From: Ruminococcus sp.
Lineage (GTDB): Bacteria > Bacillota_A > Clostridia > Oscillospirales > Ruminococcaceae
NCBI GenBank assembly: GCA_017480485.1
Contig: JAFVAN010000034.1
Location: 1-33,657, forward strand
Direction: 5' to 3'
Length of the DNA stretch: 33,657 nucleotides
The notes below the pieces were generated by a model that did not search any database, was not told where the DNA came from, and saw only the letters and a list, made by a program, of their open reading frames with translations. Made by a program: the position numbers and the translations under genes. Shown piece by piece: positions 31,016 through 33,657 of the stretch (position 1 is its first letter; every line of letters begins with the position of its first letter).

Positions 31016-31077
31016 AAAGGGATGGAGTAAGAGCTAAGCTTTTCGCCCGCGCTTTTCAATGCCTCGAGAGAGCAAAA

Positions 31078-31234
31078 CAAAACTCCGCACAAGCCCTGAT
31101 AGGACCACCCGCACAAAAGCCCTCCTAACGGCTGCACCGCCACCTCCTCCACAAGGGCGCCCACCGCCCCTCCGGGGCGGCGCTGGGACTTATGGCAGGA
31201 GCACAAGTAAGGCCTTGGTGGGGGAATTAAAGAG
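31078..31234 (+). repeat. R-B repeat, copy 3
   Basis: It contains GATAGGACCACCCGCAC, CTCCTAACGGCTGCACCGCC, the hairpin CCGCCCC/GGGGCGG (31164-31180) and the right end GGTGGGGGAATTAAA. A near-identical copy follows in direct orientation about 242 bp downstream. Confidence 0.85.
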
Positions 31235-31318
31235 CGCAGCCGAATGTCTTTGTGCAGGAGGCGAACGGCGCGACCGTAGGGAGCAAACTAAAACCCGCAC
31301 AAGCCATCTGAGGGGGAA

Positions 31319-31475
31319 ACAAAACCCGCACAAGCGCTGATAGGACCACCCGCACAAAAGCCCTCCTAACGGCTGCACCGCCACCTCCTCCACAATGGCG
31401 CCCACCGCCCCTCCGGGGCGGCGCTGAGACTTATGGCAGGAGCACAAGTAAGGCCTTGGTGGGGGAATTAAAAAA
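31319..31475 (+). repeat. R-B repeat, copy 4
   Basis: Nearly identical to copy 3. The hairpin CCGCCCC/GGGGCGG is at 31405-31421. Its right end GGTGGGGGAATTAAA runs directly into the ribosome-binding site of the portal gene. The sequence between copies 3 and 4 (31235-31318) has no gene. Confidence 0.85.
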
Positions 31476-31490
31476 GAAAGGATGAAAAAA

Positions 31491-32633
31491 ATGATTTTCA
31501 GGAAAAAAGCTGCTGCCGAGAGGGTCAGCGCGGCGGCGGAAAGAATGCCGTTTCGGCTGGCGGCCGAGGGGTGCATAGGGCTCGAGAGCGGCCTCTATGA
31601 GCAGCTTCGCGCCCAAGTGCCGATCATCGACGCCTGCTTCGGCAAAATTATCAGACTGACCAACGATTTCAGGCTGACCGCCGAGAGCCCGAGAGCCCAG
31701 CGGGTCCTGGACGAGTTCAGCGAGAATGTGGCAGTGGGCGTTTCGGGCTGCTCCGTCAGCACCTTCGCGGACCTCTACCTCGACAGCCTGCTGACCTACG
31801 GAAGAGCCTTCGGAGGGCTGAGCATCGACAGCGCCAGCCGCAGGATAAAAGGCATCCTTGTGGCGGACCCCACCCAGACCACCGTACGGCGCGGCCGCGA
31901 CCCGCTGGAGCCCGAGTTCCGCTCGGCAGCAACGGGCGAAAGGCTGCGGCTGCCGCCAAGCGAGATAAGCTTCTACACTACCCTCAACCCCTCGGTGAAG
32001 CACCCCGACGGCGTCTCCATACTTCGGGGCGTTCCCGCTCTCGCGGAGATACTTATGAAGATCTACGAGTGCGTGGGACAGAACTTTGACAGGGTCGGGA
32101 ACGTCCGCTATGCCGTGACCTATAAGCCCGACACCGACGCCGACCGCGCCTTTGCAAAGGAGCGCGCCAAGGAGATAGCCCGCGCCTGGACCGAGGGCAT
32201 GAACAGCGCCGCCGTGGGACAGGTCAAGGACTTCGTGGCTGTCGGGGATGTGGACATCAAGGTCATCGGCGCCGACAATAAAATGATCGATACCGAGGTC
32301 CCCGTCCGCCAGCTGCTGGAGCAGATAGTCGCAAAGCTGGGAATACCGCCCTTTATACTGGGCCTCAACTGGCAGAGCACCGAGCGCATGAGCTCTCAGC
32401 AGGCGGATATCCTTACCAGCGAGCTGGAGTATTACCGCCGCCTGCTGACGCCCGTGCTTAAAAAGCTGGGCCGCGCCGCCCTGCGGATCAGGGGGCTGGA
32501 GGATGAGTGCAGCATCGAGTGGGGCAATATCAATCTTCAGGACGAGGAGGCCCTTGCGAGAGCGCGTCTCATGAACGCTCAGGCCGCTGTGATCGAAACA
32601 GAACAGAGAAAGGAAAACGCAAATGGAAAATGA
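31491..32633 (+). CDS. Phage portal protein
   Basis: A 380-residue protein that forms the dodecameric ring through which DNA enters the head. Recognised from position after TerL and from portal-like features: the helical N-terminal part with IDACFGKIIRLT, the DLYLDSLLTYGRAFGGL region, and the C-terminal LGIPPFILG then SSQQADILTSELEYYRRLLTPVL segment, typical of phage_portal families. The ATG at 31491 is preferred over an in-frame ATG at 31482, which touches the AAAGAAAGG site. The last 11 nt overlap the next gene. Confidence 0.85.
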   Translation: MIFRKKAAAERVSAAAERMPFRLAAEGCIGLESGLYEQLRAQVPIIDACFGKIIRLTNDFRLTAESPRAQRVLDEFSENVAVGVSGCSVSTFADLYLDSLLTYGRAFGGLSIDSASRRIKGILVADPTQTTVRRGRDPLEPEFRSAATGERLRLPPSEISFYTTLNPSVKHPDGVSILRGVPALAEILMKIYECVGQNFDRVGNVRYAVTYKPDTDADRAFAKERAKEIARAWTEGMNSAAVGQVKDFVAVGDVDIKVIGADNKMIDTEVPVRQLLEQIVAKLGIPPFILGLNWQSTERMSSQQADILTSELEYYRRLLTPVLKKLGRAALRIRGLEDECSIEWGNINLQDEEALARARLMNAQAAVIETEQRKENANGK

Positions 32634-33483
32634 TTTTGTACTCACCGACGAGCTGCTGGCAAAGCTAAACCGCTTCACCCGCCGCACCGTCACCGCCGAG
32701 GAGGTATACACCTTCCCTGTGGTGCTCTGCGACAACGAGACCGACCGCGACGGCGAGCGCTTCTCGGACGGGGCGCTGGAGCAGCTGGCGAAGCTGTTCG
32801 TCGGGAAAACGGGCATCTTTGACCACGACCCCAAAAGCGGCAACCAGACTGCCCGCATCTTTGACTGCGAGGTGGTGACCGACGGGGACAGGCTCACCAC
32901 CTTCGGGGCGCCCTATAAAAAGCTGCTGGCCAAGGCCTATATGATGCGTACCGAAAGCAACTTAGACCTCATCAAGGAGATCGAGGGCGGGATAAAGAAG
33001 GAGGTCTCGGTGTCCTGCGCGGCGGCGGAGAAGCGCTGCTCGGTCTGCGGCAGGGACAGAAGGAGCGACCCCTGCGGCCATATCAAGGGCAGAGTATACG
33101 AGGGCAGGCATTGCTGCGACGTCCTTGACGGGATAACCGACGCCTACGAGTGGTCCTTTGTGGCGGTGCCCGCCCAGCCCGAGGCGGGAGTGACCAAGCG
33201 CTACACCGAGGAGGGCGAAGGCGAAGACAAGGAGCTGCGCCAAAGGCTTGCGGAGCAGGAGCGCATCAACGCCGCCATCTGCGATATGCTTAGGCGGGAG
33301 ATCATCTCGCTGAGCTTTCTGACGAAGCCGATGATGGCAGTCGAGACCGTGAAGGCCCTGACGGAGAGCCTGAGCTTTGAGCAGCTGCTGACCATGCGGG
33401 ACAGGCTGGAAAAGAGCCTGCCGAAGGAGAAGCAGGAAGAAAAAAGCTCAAAGGGAGCGGACACAGAAAGCTTCAAGTGTTGA
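32623..33483 (+). CDS. Phage prohead maturation protease, HK97-type, with scaffold-like tail
   Basis: A 286-residue protein. The N-terminal part (about 1-200) has features of HK97-type prohead proteases: H68 (FDHDP), a serine in KEVSVSC (S129 or S131) and E176 (YEWSFVAVPAQP). Between the Ser and Glu regions is a probable zinc knuckle, C139-x2-C142-x8-C151-x-H153. The C-terminal part (about 205-286) is charged and helical and could serve as internal scaffold. AAAGGAAA precedes the ATG; coupling to the portal gene fits a head-assembly module. A major capsid gene would be expected next, but the window ends. Confidence 0.7.
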   Translation: MENDFVLTDELLAKLNRFTRRTVTAEEVYTFPVVLCDNETDRDGERFSDGALEQLAKLFVGKTGIFDHDPKSGNQTARIFDCEVVTDGDRLTTFGAPYKKLLAKAYMMRTESNLDLIKEIEGGIKKEVSVSCAAAEKRCSVCGRDRRSDPCGHIKGRVYEGRHCCDVLDGITDAYEWSFVAVPAQPEAGVTKRYTEEGEGEDKELRQRLAEQERINAAICDMLRREIISLSFLTKPMMAVETVKALTESLSFEQLLTMRDRLEKSLPKEKQEEKSSKGADTESFKC

Positions 33484-33518
33484 TAAGCAGAAGCCCTAAA
33501 AACCCCCGCGGAGCGCAT

Positions 33519-33640
33519 TGGCCGGAATCCAAGGGGCGGCCTTAGCCCCTTGGCGGATTCCAAAGGCAGAGCCTTTGGTCGCCGACCCGGCGAAACACGC
33601 ACCAAACTATCGGTTAAACGCGGCGCAGCACAACACAACA
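33519..33640 (-). repeat. R-D repeat, copy 3
   Basis: On the minus strand: AACCGATAGTTTGGTGCGTG, TTTCGCCGGGTCGGCGAC, then the hairpin CCAAGGGGC/GCCCCTTGG (33529-33553) and CCGGCCAAT. It matches 17528-17630 in order. It follows the prophage protease gene directly, in place of the expected capsid gene. Confidence 0.8.
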
Positions 33641-33657
33641 AGGGAGCACCTATTCCC

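Noticed and set aside
31078..31475. An insertion sequence with transposase in the terL-portal gap
   Set aside because: The repeats are there, but no reading frame resembles a transposase.
1..33657. tRNA or rRNA genes
   Set aside because: I saw no cloverleaf with a T-arm GTTCRANYC consensus and no rRNA sequence; a phage attachment site at a tRNA is therefore not visible.

Overview
The window looks like chromosomal DNA from a GC-rich Gram-positive gut Clostridium of the Ruminococcaceae type. The signs are a T-box leader, a class B sortase with (S/N)PxTG substrates, an EndoA-type MazF, a YkuD L,D-transpeptidase, CDP-alcohol phospholipid genes, and arabinose plus alpha-glucan utilisation. This placement is inferred from gene content only; no marker gene is present.

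Layout. 1-540: repeats and the promoter of an HtrA-type protease (541-1947). 2349-6211: an arabinose operon (FGGY kinase, AraD, intracellular GH43). 6344-10820: a surface-polysaccharide and sortase operon (Wzz/YveK-like protein, BY-kinase, class B sortase, its probable SPSTG substrate, LCP phosphotransferase). 10845-11657: an alpha/beta hydrolase, convergent with an ECF sigma factor and its probable membrane anti-sigma factor (11730-13132, minus). 13388-14450: a strong promoter, a short terminated transcript and two damaged genes (Lgt-like and NPTTG surface protein). 14549-21511 (minus): NlpC/P60 lipoprotein, type I pullulanase, phosphatidylserine decarboxylase, phosphatidylserine synthase, a UPF0104 flippase-like protein and a MraY-like transferase. 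22387-24250: tRNA-Trp T-box and TrpB2. 24255-25907 (minus): L,D-transpeptidase. 26628-28167: voltage-gated K+ channel, convergent with a MazF that has no MazE beside it. 28988-33483: part of a prophage head module (TerS, TerL, portal, prohead protease).

Nearly every long intergenic gap is filled by members of five dispersed repeat families, called here R-A to R-E. R-A is a 170-bp element with a 22-24-bp stem. R-B has a conserved GC core and a GGTGGGGGAATTAAA right end. R-C is modular and palindromic. R-D has a CCAAGGGGC hairpin and adjoins R-C. R-E is a 58-bp tandem unit. In R-A, R-B and R-D the copies differ by paired changes that preserve the hairpin, so the folded form appears to be what is maintained. 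The repeats also fill the gap between the terminase and portal genes of the prophage, and one supplies the stop codon of the phosphatidylserine decarboxylase gene. I regard this repeat network as the most unusual thing in the window.

Genes that seem to work together: kinase, AraD and GH43 take arabino-oligosaccharides to pentose phosphate. Wzz, BY-kinase, LCP and sortase shape the cell surface. PssA and Psd make phosphatidylethanolamine. MraY-like, UPF0104 and L,D-transpeptidase point to envelope remodelling.
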